Position numbers and translations under genes: made by a program
Shown here: positions 8,072 through 16,376 of the stretch, one piece after another
Layout of the letters: each line of letters starts with the position of its first letter
Numbering within the stretch: the first letter of the stretch is position 1
The notes under the pieces: model-generated
What the model saw: only the letters and a program-made list of their open reading frames with translations
Database searches by the model: none
What the model was told of the DNA's origin: nothing
Assembly (NCBI RefSeq): GCF_000278215.1
Contig: NZ_JH725065.1
Span: forward strand, 283,607 to 347,606
Direction: 5' to 3'
DNA: 64,000 bases
Origin: Bartonella rattimassiliensis 15908
GTDB taxonomy: Bacteria > Pseudomonadota > Alphaproteobacteria > Rhizobiales > Rhizobiaceae

Positions 8072-10399
8072 TTGTCAATTTTTGTCACAAAAGGTTATAT
8101 GAGAACTAATAAGATAAGGATCTATAAGCTTATGATGAATGCAACATCCGTGACGAATCTTCAAGACATAGATAAAAATACTTATAATGATGAGTTGTAT
8201 CGTTTAAGTAGGGTATATATCTTTTTAGGGGTTGCAATTATTGTATTGGCTTTACTTACAGCCTCTGTTTCGTTTATTATTCTTATTGGTTTGACCCCTG
8301 TTGTTCCTAGTAGAACAGTAACCCTTATTCTTATAGGGATTAATAGTTTTTGGGTTTTAGGGCTTGTTGTCATCGTTTTTTATGAGATGATTCCTATCAT
8401 TCGTGCTTGGCGTTCAAGACGTGCAGGCTCGCGTCTTCATGTGCGCCTTATTTCATTGTTTGCACTTGTTGCAACAATGCCTGCTGTTGCTGTGGCTCTT
8501 GTATCGGGTCCAACACTGAATTTGGGACTTGATCGGTGGTTTGATACAACAACGCGACAAATTGTAGGTTCTTCTATTGATTTAGCGAATGCTTATGCAG
8601 ATGAAATGCTTCAAAATTTAAAAAATTTATCCTACGCTATGGCATTTGCACTTGATAACAAAAAGCTTTTAGAACGTAATCCAGTTGAATATCGAATGCA
8701 ATTAACGCGTCATGCTTTAGGGCGCAATTTGCGTGGTGCATTTTTGTTAAGTTCTAGCGGAGCTATTTTTGTATCGAGCGCTCTTGGTGGTGAGGATAAA
8801 CTGCCAATCCCTCCTTCCAATCTTATTAAACGTGCAACCAGTGCGCGGCCTTTTTCTTTTCAACCAGGCGTTCATGATTATTTTGGTATTGTTTTAAAAT
8901 TTACCAATATTCCAAATACATTTTTATATTTGGTCCGTGACGTTGATAAAGGCGTTTTATCTGCTTTGCGTTTGACAGAAGTTAATACAGATCGTTATCG
9001 TGATTTAAATGAGAATCGTCTGCTGACACAAATTGCATTTGGTATGCTTTATCTGTGTCTTTTTTTTAGTTTATTTTTATCAGCTATTTGGGCTGCTATT
9101 GCTGTCGCTGATCGTTTAGTACGTCCTATTCGTCTTCTCATTAGTGCTGCTGATGATGTTGCTTCTGGAAATATGGAAATTTTTGTGCCAGTACGAGCAA
9201 AAGATGGAGATATTGGGCAATTATCCAAAACTTTTAATTACATGGTCAGTGAATTGAAAAGTCGACGCAATGAGTTGATTGCAGTGCGAGATCAAATTGA
9301 TGAGAGAAGGCGTTTTTCTGAAGCTGTGTTATCGGGAGTAACAGCAGGAGTAGCAGGTATAGATGATAATGGTGATATTACAATTATCAATCGGTCTATT
9401 GAATCGATGTTTGATATTCGCTCTGAACATGTTGTTGGACAAAGTCTTTTATCTTTAAGTGCTGAAATTTGGCAGGTTTTTCAGTTTGCACGTTCGTTGG
9501 ATCGTAAAAATCATCGTGAGCAGGTTACTTTAAATGTTGCAGGAAAAGAGCGTGTCTGTAATGTCCAAGTTACGATGGAGGAGAAGGATGGACAGGAGCA
9601 ATCGTGGGTTCTAACAATCGATGATATTACAGACCTTGTTGCAGCGCAGCGTACAGCAGCGTGGGCGGATATTGCACGGCGTATTGCTCACGAAATTAAA
9701 AATCCTCTCACACCTATTCAGTTATCTGCTGAGCGTATTCGTAAACGTTATAATAAAGTTATTACACAAGATAGAGAGGTTTTTGAGCGGTGTATTGAAA
9801 CAATTATTCGACAGGTTGGAGATATTGGGCGTATGGTTGATGAATTTTCCTCTTTTGCACGTATGCCCAAACCCCAAATGCATGTTTTAGATATACGCGA
9901 ATTGTTGCGCGAAGCATGTTTTTTGATAGAGGTGACACGACATGATATTCATTTTGAACAAGACTTAGGAATTCTACCACTTATGGGTGCATTTGATAAT
10001 CGTCTTATTGTACAGGCTTTTTGCAATGTTATCAAAAACGCGAGCGAATCTATAGATTCGGTCATGCGAGAGGAAAATATTCACGGTCATATTCTTGTTC
10101 GTTCTTATCGTCAACAAGAATGGGTGGTTGTGGATGTTGTTGATAACGGGAAAGGACTTCCTAAAGAGCAAAGACAAAAGTTATTAGAACCCTATATAAC
10201 AACGCGGGAAAAAGGAACGGGACTCGGGTTAGCCATTGTGCGCAAAGTTATTGAAGATCACGGTGGTTCTATGGAGCTTCATGATGCACCAGAGAGCTTT
10301 TATGAAGGTCGTGGTGCGATGATCCGTTTGATATTTCCAGCGGAAGGGGGTAAGCAGGGTGATATTATCCAAGCCATAAGTTATAAGATAGGGGAATAA
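8072..10399 (+). CDS. ntrY: NtrY-type membrane sensor histidine kinase
   Basis: Sensor kinase of about 775 residues paired with NtrX just downstream. Order: two transmembrane helices near 50-75 and 85-107, a third near 128-150, an extracytoplasmic segment, a fourth helix near 318-345, a HAMP region (RPIRLLISAADDVASGN), a PAS domain (about 410-520), the HisKA box ARRIAHEIKNPLTPIQ with the phospho-His at about 540, and the ATPase domain with NVIKNASESI, DNGKGLP and GTGLGLAI. NtrYX systems act in nitrogen and redox control in alphaproteobacteria. The TTG at 8072 has GGAG 8 bases upstream; ATG codons at 8099 and 8132 are alternatives. The stop is separated from ntrX by one base. Confidence 0.92.
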   Translation: MSIFVTKGYMRTNKIRIYKLMMNATSVTNLQDIDKNTYNDELYRLSRVYIFLGVAIIVLALLTASVSFIILIGLTPVVPSRTVTLILIGINSFWVLGLVVIVFYEMIPIIRAWRSRRAGSRLHVRLISLFALVATMPAVAVALVSGPTLNLGLDRWFDTTTRQIVGSSIDLANAYADEMLQNLKNLSYAMAFALDNKKLLERNPVEYRMQLTRHALGRNLRGAFLLSSSGAIFVSSALGGEDKLPIPPSNLIKRATSARPFSFQPGVHDYFGIVLKFTNIPNTFLYLVRDVDKGVLSALRLTEVNTDRYRDLNENRLLTQIAFGMLYLCLFFSLFLSAIWAAIAVADRLVRPIRLLISAADDVASGNMEIFVPVRAKDGDIGQLSKTFNYMVSELKSRRNELIAVRDQIDERRRFSEAVLSGVTAGVAGIDDNGDITIINRSIESMFDIRSEHVVGQSLLSLSAEIWQVFQFARSLDRKNHREQVTLNVAGKERVCNVQVTMEEKDGQEQSWVLTIDDITDLVAAQRTAAWADIARRIAHEIKNPLTPIQLSAERIRKRYNKVITQDREVFERCIETIIRQVGDIGRMVDEFSSFARMPKPQMHVLDIRELLREACFLIEVTRHDIHFEQDLGILPLMGAFDNRLIVQAFCNVIKNASESIDSVMREENIHGHILVRSYRQQEWVVVDVVDNGKGLPKEQRQKLLEPYITTREKGTGLGLAIVRKVIEDHGGSMELHDAPESFYEGRGAMIRLIFPAEGGKQGDIIQAISYKIGE

Positions 10400-10400
10400 T

Positions 10401-11759
10401 ATGGTAGCAGATATTTTGATTGTTGATGATGAAGTAGATATTCGTGAACTTGTTGCTGGTATTTTAGATGATGAGGGTTATGAAACGCGTGTTGCTTGTA
10501 ACTCTGATGAAGCATTGGCTCAAATTAGTGAACGTATTCCAAAGCTCATTTTTTTGGATATTTGGTTACAGGGAAGTCGTCTTGATGGTTTAGCGCTGCT
10601 TGATGAAATAAAAGCCCAATATCCGGCTCTTCCGATTGTTATGATCTCTGGTCATGGTAATATTGAGACAGCTGTTTCAGCTATAAAACGAGGAGCTTAT
10701 GATTTCATTGAAAAGCCTTTTAAGGCTGATAGACTTGTATTAGTTGCGGAACGAACACTTGAAAATTCAAATTTAAAACGTGAGCTTTTAGAATTGCGAA
10801 AGCGCTCGAACGAGACATTGGAACTGCTTGGAAAATCGACAGTTATAAAGAATTTGCGTCAAACCATAGAAAAAGTAGCACCAACCAATAGTCGTATTAT
10901 GATAACAGGTCCTTCAGGGGCAGGAAAAGAGACCGTTGCCCGAACTATTCATGCTCTTTCAACGCGTTCGAATGGGCCATTTGTCACAATAAATGCTGCA
11001 ACAATTACTCCGGAAAGAATGGAAATAGAGCTTTTTGGTAGCGAAATGGAGGGGAGAGAGCGTAAGATCGGTGCCTTAGAGGAAGCTCATGGTGGAATAT
11101 TATATCTTGATGAAATTGCTGATATGCCACGTGAAACTCAAGGTAAGATTCTTCGAGTGTTAACGGGACAGACATTTGAGAGAGTTGGTGGAACAAAACG
11201 TGTTAAGGTAGATGTTCGTATCATTTCTTCGACAGCGCAAAATCTTGAAAATCTCATTTCTGACGGGCGCTTTAGAGAAGATCTTTTTCACCGTCTTTCC
11301 GTTGTTCCTATTGCTGTTCCGCCTCTTTCAGCACGTCGTGAAGATATTCCAGAACTTGTACATCATTTTGTAAGAATGATATCACAGCAGGTTGGGATTA
11401 AGCCTCGTGAAATCAGTGATGATGTGATCGCTATTTTGCAAACCCACGCTTGGCCGGGCAATGTAAGGCAATTACGTAATAATATTGAGCGTCTTCTTAT
11501 TCTTGTTCGAGATGGTGATGGTCCCATAACAGCGGAATTTCTTCCCAGTGAAGTGAGTGATTCTTTGCCCCGTTTTCAAATGGATTCAGATGAGAGTATA
11601 ATGGATTTACCATTGCGTGAAGCACGAGAGTTGTTTGAAAAGAGGTATTTAGTAGCGCAAATTGGGCGTTTGGGGGGAAATATCTCGCGTACTGCTGAAT
11701 TTATAGGTATGGAGCGTTCAGCTTTGCATCGTAAACTTAAAGCACTTGGAGTTTCTTAA
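10401..11759 (+). CDS. ntrX: NtrX-type response regulator lacking GAFTGA
   Basis: A 452-residue NtrC-family regulator: receiver domain with the acidic pair near 10-12, phospho-Asp53 and K105 (EKPF), an AAA+ domain with Walker A GPSGAGKE (170-177) and Walker B LYLDEIAD (about 234-241), and a Fis-type helix-turn-helix at the C-terminus. The GAFTGA loop that touches sigma54 is not present: after ELFGSE the sequence runs directly to MEGRERKIGALEEAHGG. That deletion is known for several alphaproteobacterial NtrX proteins and suggests control of sigma70-type promoters instead. It is coupled to ntrY (1-base gap) and followed by trkA with almost no spacer. Confidence 0.93.
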   Translation: MVADILIVDDEVDIRELVAGILDDEGYETRVACNSDEALAQISERIPKLIFLDIWLQGSRLDGLALLDEIKAQYPALPIVMISGHGNIETAVSAIKRGAYDFIEKPFKADRLVLVAERTLENSNLKRELLELRKRSNETLELLGKSTVIKNLRQTIEKVAPTNSRIMITGPSGAGKETVARTIHALSTRSNGPFVTINAATITPERMEIELFGSEMEGRERKIGALEEAHGGILYLDEIADMPRETQGKILRVLTGQTFERVGGTKRVKVDVRIISSTAQNLENLISDGRFREDLFHRLSVVPIAVPPLSARREDIPELVHHFVRMISQQVGIKPREISDDVIAILQTHAWPGNVRQLRNNIERLLILVRDGDGPITAEFLPSEVSDSLPRFQMDSDESIMDLPLREARELFEKRYLVAQIGRLGGNISRTAEFIGMERSALHRKLKALGVS

Positions 11760-11763
11760 GGTT

Positions 11764-13140
11764 ATGCGTGTTATTATTTGTGGGGCGGGACAGGTTGGTT
11801 ATGGGATAGCAGAGCGTCTTGCTGCTGAAAATCACGATGTGACTGTTATTGATATTGAAACGAGATTAATTGAAAAAATTCGCGATACATTGGATGTGAG
11901 AGGTTTTGTTGGTCATGGTTCACGTCCTGAAGTTCTTTTGGCGGCAGATGCAGATAAAGCTGATATGTTGATTGCCGTCACTTTGTTTGATGAAGTGAAT
12001 ATGGTGGCTTGCCAGGTAGCACATTCATTATTTAATGTTCCAACAAAAATTGCTCGTATTCGTTCCCAATCTTATTTAGAGCCACGTTATAAGACGCTTT
12101 TTTCCAGAGAAAATATTCCTATTGATGTAGTTATTTCTCCAGAAGTTGAAGTTGGGGAAATGGTTTTACGTCGTATTGCTTTACCTGGTGCAATAGACGT
12201 TCTTTATTTTTGTAATGATGATATTGTTGCGCTAGCTTTGGAATGCATGGAAGATTGTCCAGTTATTAATACACCTTTGCGTCAATTAACAGAGCTTTTT
12301 CCGGATCTTCACACAACGGTTACTGCGATTAAACGTGGCTCGAAATTATTAGTTGCACATTCAGAAACACAATTATACGTTGGTGATATAACTTATCTTG
12401 TTGTTGCTCGTGAGCAGATGCGTCGTGCTGTTGGGCTTTTTGGTCATAAAGAACAAGATGCCCACCGCATGATTATTGCAGGAGGGGGGCACATTGGCCT
12501 TTATGTTGCTCAGGCTATTGAAAAGCGTCTCCATAAATTAAAGTTGAAGATTATAGAATCGCATAGAGAAAGAGCTCTTACAATTGCTGATCAGCTTGAA
12601 AAAACAACAGTTTTATATGGTGACGTGTTAGATCCAGTGATTCTTCAAGATGCGGGAATTGATCAAGCGGATTTAATGATTACATTGACCAATCAGGATC
12701 AGGTTAATCTTTTAAGCGCTATTATTGCTAGAAGATTGGGCTGCAAAGCCAATATGGTGTTGATTAATAATGTTGCCTACCAAGAATTTAGCCGTGCAGT
12801 TGGTGTAGATGCATATCTTAATCCCCATAGCGTTACAATATCAAGAATTTTGCAACAAATGCGTCGTGGGCGTATTCGTGCTGTTCATTCGGTTTTTAAT
12901 GGTCGAGCTGAAATTATTGAAGCTGAAGTGATGCAAACATCTTCATTGGTTGGCAAGTCATTATCAGAGCTTAATTTATCAGATGGTTTGAGAATTGGTG
13001 CAATTTATCGCAATAAGACAATAATACAGCTTTCAGCAGAAACGCGTATTTTGTCTGGTGATAGAATAGTGATTTTTGCTCTTGCTGATAGAGTTCGTGA
13101 TGTTGAACAACTTTTTCGTGTAAGTTTGGAATATTTTTGA
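11764..13140 (+). CDS. trkA: Trk potassium uptake regulatory protein TrkA
   Basis: Peripheral NAD(H)-binding subunit of the Trk K+ channel, 458 residues. It has two repeats of an RCK unit: Rossmann GAGQVGYGIAERL (about 7-19) with a TrkA-C segment, then a second Rossmann AGGGHIGLYVAQAI with its own TrkA-C segment containing GKSLSEL and ending SGDRIVIFA. I take the ATG at 11764, since the conserved MRVIICGAG begins there; an in-frame TTG at 11746 inside ntrX is less likely. It follows the ntrX stop by 4 bases, so the three genes ntrY-ntrX-trkA probably form one operon. The membrane subunit TrkH is not in the window. Confidence 0.93.
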   Translation: MRVIICGAGQVGYGIAERLAAENHDVTVIDIETRLIEKIRDTLDVRGFVGHGSRPEVLLAADADKADMLIAVTLFDEVNMVACQVAHSLFNVPTKIARIRSQSYLEPRYKTLFSRENIPIDVVISPEVEVGEMVLRRIALPGAIDVLYFCNDDIVALALECMEDCPVINTPLRQLTELFPDLHTTVTAIKRGSKLLVAHSETQLYVGDITYLVVAREQMRRAVGLFGHKEQDAHRMIIAGGGHIGLYVAQAIEKRLHKLKLKIIESHRERALTIADQLEKTTVLYGDVLDPVILQDAGIDQADLMITLTNQDQVNLLSAIIARRLGCKANMVLINNVAYQEFSRAVGVDAYLNPHSVTISRILQQMRRGRIRAVHSVFNGRAEIIEAEVMQTSSLVGKSLSELNLSDGLRIGAIYRNKTIIQLSAETRILSGDRIVIFALADRVRDVEQLFRVSLEYF

Positions 13141-13150
13141 TATATTATTT

Positions 13151-13960
13151 ATGGATATTTGTACTTTTTGGTATAGTGGACAATTAAGATTGGTGGATAA
13201 GCTTTGTTTGTCCTCAATGATCAAGACGGGACAGCGTGTTAAGCTTTTTAGTTATGATAAAGAAATAGACAGTTTACCTGCTGGTGTTGAGTTGCATGAA
13301 GCCGAATCAATTTTACCACGTTCAGCAATTTATCGCCTTGATCCTAATTTCTCTGATGATAAATTAGGATGTACAGTTGTTCAGTTTTCGGATTTTTTTC
13401 GTGTTATGCTGATGAAATATCAACAAGGTGTTTGGTTAGATACAGATGTTTATCTCGTTAAACAATTTCATCCAGATGCGAATAAGGTTTGGTTGGCAAG
13501 AGAAAATAATGTAAGAGTAGGTGTTTCTGCTCTTTATTTTCCTCCAGATAATCCTATTATAAAGGTGTTTGAAGATTATTGGGCAAGCACGGAAATTATT
13601 CCTCATTGGCTTGGATTTAAGCGTCGTGTTTGGAAACCATTCTGGTTAAAGAGAAAAAAAATGCCAATTTTACCGGGAAATCTTGGTATTACGATATTTG
13701 GCAATGACGGCATTTCACGATTAGCAAAACAATATGGTTTTTTTCATGAAGCAAAGGAAAAGGAAACTTTTTATTATTGGACTGGGCGAAAAACTGAGTA
13801 TATTTTTGAACCAACTTTTGGCATACAACCACTTACAGATTCACGCTTGATAGGATTTCATATCCACAGAAAGGTCAAGACTACGCAAAGACCTCAGGAA
13901 GGAAGTTTTTATCATTGGGCAGTTTCTCGCATTCCTGAAGTTCATAATTTATTTAGATAG
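13151..13960 (+). CDS. DXD-motif glycosyltransferase (GT32-like sugar-binding family)
   Basis: A 269-residue protein with the layout of the Gly_transf_sug family: an N-terminal WYSG and a segment GQRVKLFSYD, then the metal/nucleotide-sugar motif GVWLDTDVYL with D97 and D99. Such enzymes transfer a hexose to surface glycans; the acceptor here cannot be read from sequence. No signal peptide or membrane helix is evident, so it would act in the cytoplasm or at the inner face of the membrane. It starts 10 bases after trkA without a clear ribosome-binding site. In many Rhizobiales hfq and hflX follow the ntrX region, so this gene may mark a rearranged junction. Specific function is unknown. Confidence 0.8.
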   Translation: MDICTFWYSGQLRLVDKLCLSSMIKTGQRVKLFSYDKEIDSLPAGVELHEAESILPRSAIYRLDPNFSDDKLGCTVVQFSDFFRVMLMKYQQGVWLDTDVYLVKQFHPDANKVWLARENNVRVGVSALYFPPDNPIIKVFEDYWASTEIIPHWLGFKRRVWKPFWLKRKKMPILPGNLGITIFGNDGISRLAKQYGFFHEAKEKETFYYWTGRKTEYIFEPTFGIQPLTDSRLIGFHIHRKVKTTQRPQEGSFYHWAVSRIPEVHNLFR

Positions 13961-14105
13961 AGTTATTATCGCTATTTTAACCATTGGGATTTTAATCTAT
14001 CTTAAGCGACTCTTGATTGTAGCTTGCACAAAAGAGTAATGTTAGCATATGGATAAAATATTGAATATGTAAAGAGCGATTGTTATATGAGCAGAAAGTA
14101 AAAAT

Positions 14106-14738
14106 ATGAGTGATCCAATGAAAACAGCATTAAGCCTTGTTCCTATGGTTATTGAACAAACTAATCGTGGTGAACGGGCCTATGATATTTTTTCCCGTCT
14201 TTTAAAAGAACGGATTATTTTTATTAATGGTCCTGTTGAAGACGGTATGGCAATGCTTGTTTGTGCACAATTGCTTTTCTTGGAAGCGGAAAATCCTAAA
14301 AAAGAAATTAGTCTTTATATTAATTCTCCAGGTGGTGTTGTGACATCTGGTATGGCTATTTATGATACTATGCAGTTTATTCGTCCTCCTGTTTCTACGC
14401 TTTGTATGGGGCAGGCGGCATCTATGGGGTCTTTACTGTTAACTGCTGGAGCAAAAGGTCATCGTTTTACATTGCCCAATGCACGTATTATGGTGCATCA
14501 GCCATCTGGTGGTTTTCAGGGGCAAGCTTCGGATATTGAGCGACACGCGCAAGATATTATAAAGATGAAACGGCGTTTAAATGAAATTTATGTTCAACAT
14601 ACAGGTCAAGATTATGAGGTTATTGAGAGAACTCTCGATCGCGATCATTTTATGACAGCAGAAGAAGCCAAAGCGTTTGGCTTAGTTGATGATGTTATAC
14701 AATATCGTGCAGAAACTGAAAAAGAAGAAAAATATTAA
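14106..14738 (+). CDS. clpP: ATP-dependent Clp protease proteolytic subunit
   Basis: The 210-residue peptidase forms double heptamer rings and degrades proteins fed by ClpX. The oxyanion region NSPGG (73-77), nucleophile Ser106 in MGQAASMGS and His131 in HQPSGG are all present, and the C-terminal D..LGVDD-type region supplies the Asp. Length is normal. The ATG at 14106 is preceded by a GCAGAAAG stretch, a modest ribosome-binding site. clpX follows after 182 bases, then lon, the common alphaproteobacterial order. Confidence 0.98.
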   Translation: MSDPMKTALSLVPMVIEQTNRGERAYDIFSRLLKERIIFINGPVEDGMAMLVCAQLLFLEAENPKKEISLYINSPGGVVTSGMAIYDTMQFIRPPVSTLCMGQAASMGSLLLTAGAKGHRFTLPNARIMVHQPSGGFQGQASDIERHAQDIIKMKRRLNEIYVQHTGQDYEVIERTLDRDHFMTAEEAKAFGLVDDVIQYRAETEKEEKY

Positions 14739-14920
14739 GGATTTTTATAGAAAAAACAGTTACTTTAAAATAAAGAGTTTTATAAAAATATCGCAAAAAT
14801 AAGAGAAGCACCTAAAAATATTGAGACATGCATGGTTTTCTATATGTCTTTTGGTTTTCATGATGAAAAGCTTTCTTGAAAAGGCGGAGTATTCATGTGT
14901 CGTGGTGAAAGGAAAGAAAA

Positions 14921-16195
14921 ATGAGCAAAATTAGCAATAGCGGGAACGAATCAAAGAATACTCTCTATTGCTCGTTCTGCGGCAAGAGTCAGCATGAGGT
15001 TCGTAAGCTCATTGCAGGGCCTACTGTATTTATATGTGATGAGTGTGTAGAGCTTTGCATGGATATTATTCGGGAAGAAAATAAATCTTCTGGAGTTAAG
15101 GTGCGTGATGGTGTTCCTACTCCACAGGAAATTATAACGGTTCTTGATGATTATGTTATTGGTCAGCAGCATGCGAAGCGTGTTCTTTCTGTTGCTGTTC
15201 ATAATCATTATAAACGATTGGCACATCAGTCTAAAAGCAATGATATTGAATTAGCTAAATCAAACATTCTTCTTGTTGGTCCAACGGGCTGTGGTAAAAC
15301 TTATCTCGCGCAAACATTAGCACGTATTATTGATGTACCTTTTACAATGGCGGATGCGACAACTTTGACTGAGGCAGGCTATGTAGGTGAAGATGTTGAA
15401 AATATTATTTTAAAGCTCCTTCAAGCTGCGGATTATAATGTTGAACGCGCGCAGCGTGGTATTGTCTATATTGATGAGGTTGATAAGATTTCTCGTAAAG
15501 CTGATAATCCTTCTATTACAAGAGATGTTTCGGGGGAAGGAGTTCAGCAAGCATTATTAAAAATTATGGAAGGAACAATTGCTTCTGTTCCTCCTCAAGG
15601 TGGACGTAAACATCCACAACAAGAGTTTCTTCAGGTTGATACCACAAACATCTTATTTATTTGTGGTGGAGCTTTTGCAGGTTTAGAACGGATTATTTCA
15701 GGGCGTGGTGAAAAAACTTCTATTGGTTTTTCTGCGACCGTTAAGGCGCCTGATGAGCGTTGTGTAGGTGAAATTTTTCGCGACTTAGAGCCTGAAGATC
15801 TTATAAAATTTGGATTAATACCAGAGTTTATTGGGCGTCTTCCTATAGTTGCTACCTTAGAGGATTTAGACGTTAATGCCCTTGTGCAAATTTTATCACA
15901 ACCTAAAAATGCGTTAGTAAAGCAATATCAGCGCCTTTTTGAAATGGAAAATGTTGAGTTAGCATTTCATGAAGATGCATTACGTGTTATTGCGAAGAAA
16001 GCAATTGAACGTAAAACTGGTGCACGTGGTTTACGTTCAATTATGGAAAAGATTCTTCTTGAGACAATGTTTGAGCTACCAGCTCTTGAAGGTGTTCAAA
16101 AAGTGGTTATTTCAAGCGACGTCGTTGATGGGAAGGCGCGTCCTCTTTATATTTACTCAGAACGTGCAGAAGATAAAGAAAATGTATCAGCGTGA
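14921..16195 (+). CDS. clpX: ATP-dependent Clp protease ATP-binding subunit ClpX
   Basis: Hexameric AAA+ unfoldase of 424 residues that selects substrates and threads them into ClpP. The N-terminal zinc-binding domain is visible as CSFCGKS with a second pair CDECVELC. Walker A is GPTGCGKT, Walker B is [10 protein letters not shown], the pore loop GYVGEDV follows, and the ClpP-docking IGF loop appears as the TSIGFSA segment. The ATG at 14921 has a clear GAAAGGAAAG site upstream. It is flanked by clpP and lon on the same strand with spacers of 182 and 181 bases, so separate promoters are possible. Confidence 0.98.
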   Translation: MSKISNSGNESKNTLYCSFCGKSQHEVRKLIAGPTVFICDECVELCMDIIREENKSSGVKVRDGVPTPQEIITVLDDYVIGQQHAKRVLSVAVHNHYKRLAHQSKSNDIELAKSNILLVGPTGCGKTYLAQTLARIIDVPFTMADATTLTEAGYVGEDVENIILKLLQAADYNVERAQRGIVYIDEVDKISRKADNPSITRDVSGEGVQQALLKIMEGTIASVPPQGGRKHPQQEFLQVDTTNILFICGGAFAGLERIISGRGEKTSIGFSATVKAPDERCVGEIFRDLEPEDLIKFGLIPEFIGRLPIVATLEDLDVNALVQILSQPKNALVKQYQRLFEMENVELAFHEDALRVIAKKAIERKTGARGLRSIMEKILLETMFELPALEGVQKVVISSDVVDGKARPLYIYSERAEDKENVSA

Positions 16196-16376
16196 CATTA
16201 TGCGATATACAATATAAAAATGGTAATGAACGGTATTTGATGGGCTTTTCTAATAATATCGTTATAGTGCTTGATTTATGTGTTAGCAATTACCACTTCA
16301 TATATTATGGAGAGCTGAGTTTTCTTAGAATGGGCTTGTTGTTGCAGATAGCTCATAGACTCCAGAAAGGAGAGTT

